Shown here: positions 13,963-15,669 of the stretch, piece by piece
How positions within the stretch are numbered: position 1 is the first letter of the stretch
How the letters are laid out: each line of letters starts with the position of its first letter
Assembly: GCF_019012925.1 (NCBI RefSeq)
Contig: NZ_JAGIRL010000048.1
Span: 1-15,669 of the forward strand
Length of the DNA: 15,669 nucleotides
Reading direction: 5' to 3'
Origin: Fusobacterium sp.
Lineage (GTDB): Bacteria > Fusobacteriota > Fusobacteriia > Fusobacteriales > Fusobacteriaceae
Position numbers and translations under genes: made by a program
The notes under the pieces: generated by a model
The model's database searches: none
Told to the model about the DNA's origin: nothing
Seen by the model: the letters and a program-made list of their open reading frames with translations, nothing else

Positions 13963-14952
13963 ATGGATATAATTATTGGAATACTTGCTTTCATATATAG
14001 TTTTTTTTATTATGAAGATATAGGTGTTATAGGATTTATTTTATTTATAGTCGTTTTTTTTTCAGTTTGGTATATTGCTAGTAATATTATAATAAAAATA
14101 TTTAAAGTAAGGGTAAATGAATCTAAAATTTTAGTATTTACTATATTTTTTATTTTAAATATATATAATATTGATATCTATTTTGAATATACTAAGAGAA
14201 TTAATCAGAAACTTTCTATAAGTATGAGTAAAACTAAAATAGCTCTCAAGATATTTGAAGAAAAATATCCTGATGATAATTTTTATATGATATCTCCAAT
14301 GAAGAAAGCTGATTATGAAAGATATGTGGGAAGCTTTTACAGTGAAAAATTAAAAAAATTAAAATTTAGTGATTATTTTTATGCCCGTATTGAAAGAGAG
14401 AAACTAGACGAAAATTATTCTTTTGGACATTATAAAGATTCCTTTGTAGCAGCTGAGAGAAATATATTTTTAGAAAAAGAATTAAGTAACATTTTAGGGC
14501 ATAGAATAAAGGTTAGATTAAGAACAGATGGACATATAACTATAGATAAAATATTAAAAAATGCAACAAATAAAAATTCTAATGAGACAATAAGAATTTG
14601 GTTTTTTACAGTATATATATTCCTAGACAAGGATGAAACCAAGGAAAATTATCAAAAAAAAATAAATGATGTAAGCAAATATCTTTTTAAAGATTTAAAG
14701 CTGAGTGGATATAATTTCAGTATTGATTATGTAGATAGTTGTTATCTTAATGATTATGAATCAGTTAAAAAATTAATCTATTTTCCTCTACAAGATGACA
14801 AAAATGGAATAAAAATCTTGGAGAAGTTAAAGAGAAAAGAAGAAATTACTAATGATGAAAAAATATATTTAATAAAACTTTTTGGTCCATTTAGTAATAT
14901 TCCAGTCATTTCCAGTGACAGTCTTAGAAATGGAATTCTAGATAAAAAATAA
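13963..14952 (+). CDS. Membrane-anchored protein of unknown function (gene A)
   Basis: 329 aa, preceded by GAAGGAGGATAT, a strong ribosome site. Residues 1-17, 20-47 and 54-74 are hydrophobic and probably span the membrane; the remaining 250 residues are hydrophilic, lysine-rich and soluble. I do not recognise the family. Residues 93-132 (IALKIFEEKYPDDNFY, then RYVGSFYSEKLKKL) match gene B downstream, so the two are paralogues. Its A/T content and weak codon selection are even more extreme than in the core genes, with T8 (14001-14008) and T9 (14054-14062) tracts in the membrane part. No cysteine-rich, enzymatic or toxin motif stands out. It follows mobile-element remnants, so horizontal origin is plausible. 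Immunity or envelope protein would be guesses. Confidence 0.7.
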   Translation: MDIIIGILAFIYSFFYYEDIGVIGFILFIVVFFSVWYIASNIIIKIFKVRVNESKILVFTIFFILNIYNIDIYFEYTKRINQKLSISMSKTKIALKIFEEKYPDDNFYMISPMKKADYERYVGSFYSEKLKKLKFSDYFYARIEREKLDENYSFGHYKDSFVAAERNIFLEKELSNILGHRIKVRLRTDGHITIDKILKNATNKNSNETIRIWFFTVYIFLDKDETKENYQKKINDVSKYLFKDLKLSGYNFSIDYVDSCYLNDYESVKKLIYFPLQDDKNGIKILEKLKRKEEITNDEKIYLIKLFGPFSNIPVISSDSLRNGILDKK

Positions 14953-14953
14953 T

Positions 14954-15094
14954 TTTCTATTCCTACTATTGTATAAAAATAAATATGATATTAGAACTTG
15001 GACAACAGGTAAACAAAATTCTTTGATAATAGGAAAAACTTCAAAAATTAGAGTTGGTGTAGATTTAATAACGACAGCTATTTTATTAAAATAA
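14954..15094 (+). pseudogene. Orphan 3' coding fragment without a start
   Basis: One frame is open from about 14954 to TAA 15092-15094. From 14984 it reads YDIRTWTTGKQNSLIIGK followed by TSKIRVGVDLITTAILLK, a composition that looks like real protein. There is no ATG, GTG or ribosome site in frame at its beginning. It resembles the surviving C-terminus of a deleted gene. Family not recognised. Confidence 0.35.
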
Positions 15095-15108
15095 AAGGTT
15101 GTGATTTT

Positions 15109-15413
15109 GTGAAAAGAAAAATATTAATGGTATTTACTATGATTTTTTTTCTTTATCTTTGTTTGCAGAGAAAAACGAAACAGTTATTAATACTTTCAAA
15201 AAGAAGTTCCCCCAAGACAACTTTTACTTTATTCAAGGATTAGACTATAAGTTTGATTTGACAACAAGTATAAGATATAGAGGAATATTATATAGTGATA
15301 GATTAGAGAAGTTAGGTTATCCATTTGATTTAGAAATGGCATTAGAAGGAGATCGTATAGATAAATATTTTTATATATTTATCATACAAGAAAATTATGA
15401 GTATAACAGATAA
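15109..15413 (+). pseudogene. Frameshifted secreted paralogue of gene A (gene B)
   Basis: A GTG at 15109 starts a signal-peptide-like frame (VKRKILMVFTMIFF...), which leaves frame at a T8 tract (15143-15150). One more T would join it to the frame running from 15147 to TAA 15411-15413: ...FFSLSLFAEKNETVINTF. The joined product would have a good signal peptide cleaved after SLFA. The body shares FKKKFPQDNFYFI and RYRGILYSDRLEKLGY with gene A residues 98-132. As it stands, only an internal TTG (15159) could start the second part. Either decay, a sequencing slip, or slippage-controlled expression. The end is abrupt compared with gene A, and a second frame at 15397 may hold the rest. Confidence 0.6.
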
Positions 15414-15540
15414 AGAATTGTTAGCAATTTGTAATTTATCAAATTTAAAAATGGAGTTTGCTAATCTAAAAAAAGATATAGAAACAACAGAAGATTCTCA
15501 AGGAGAAAATTACACAAATCATACAATCTATTTTAGATAA
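15397..15540 (+). other. Small 47-codon reading frame, possibly the displaced 3' part of gene B
   Basis: Starts MSITDKELLAICNLSNL and ends NHTIYFR, overlapping the end of gene B in a different frame. No Shine-Dalgarno precedes its ATG. The sequence is protein-like (DKELL, FANLKKDIETTED), so it may be the continuation of gene B after a second frameshift. No clear match to gene A was found. Confidence 0.35.
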
Positions 15541-15569
15541 AAATATATTAAAAAGTTAAAGGGGAAATT

Positions 15570-15669
15570 ATGAGGAAGTTTAGACAAATATTGATGATTT
15601 TAATATTACTTTTATTAACAGCCTGTGGAAGAAAAGTAACAATAGAAGAAGCAGAACAAGCACTACATA
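15570..15669 (+). CDS. Lipoprotein of unknown function, N-terminus only (cut by window end)
   Basis: The ATG at 15570 follows AAAGGGGAAATT. The first 33 codons encode a lipoprotein signal: MRKFRQ, a hydrophobic stretch ILMILILLLLTA, then lipobox LTAC with C19 as the lipidation site and GRKVTIEEAEQALH after it. The protein continues past 15669, so its family cannot be judged. It follows two relatives of gene A and may belong to the same cassette of exported proteins. Confidence 0.8.
   Translation, partial: MRKFRQILMILILLLLTACGRKVTIEEAEQALH

Overview
The window looks like a chromosomal segment from a Fusobacterium-type anaerobe. It is strongly AT-rich and uses AGA for nearly all arginines. It has a KDO-pathway phosphatase, pointing to a Gram-negative envelope, next to a Firmicute-like PgpH / YbeY / DgkA cluster, plus genes of the acetyl-CoA to crotonyl-CoA branch of butyrate formation. 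The species cannot be fixed from sequence alone.

Layout. (1) 1-1280: two leftward genes, rpsT (ribosomal protein S20, UUG start, own promoter and terminator) followed by a KdsC-type phosphatase with its own terminator. A 20-bp IS-like end sits between the kdsC stop and that terminator. (2) 1281-10146: six rightward genes with gaps of -4 to +20 nt ending at one strong terminator. They are a DinG-type helicase carrying an N-terminal JAMM/RadC-like domain, a 7TM-HD c-di-AMP phosphodiesterase (PgpH type), ybeY, a DgkA-PAP2 lipid kinase/phosphatase fusion, a GHSLGG alpha/beta hydrolase, and an oligopeptide-type binding lipoprotein. Spacing suggests one operon mixing DNA repair, second-messenger turnover, RNA maturation and envelope lipid functions. 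(3) 10147-13460: thiolase, crotonase and 3-hydroxybutyryl-CoA dehydrogenase, which convert two acetyl-CoA to crotonyl-CoA. The set uses CGT arginine codons and strong Shine-Dalgarno sites, as expected for high expression. A second consensus promoter and a perfect palindrome lie between thl and crt. The only terminator visible after hbd is built from an IS end.

(4) 13405-15669: an accessory, decaying region. It holds the 5' end of an insertion sequence with a broken transposase-like start, a degraded serine recombinase, a membrane-anchored protein of unknown function (gene A), an orphan 3' coding fragment, a frameshifted paralogue of gene A (gene B) with a T8 tract at the break, a further small reading frame, and the start of a lipoprotein cut by the window end.

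Most notable are the JAMM-DinG fusion, the IS end acting as terminator for the butyrate genes, and the tandem A/B family with a homopolymer frameshift. No CRISPR array, tRNA, rRNA or complete transposon was seen.
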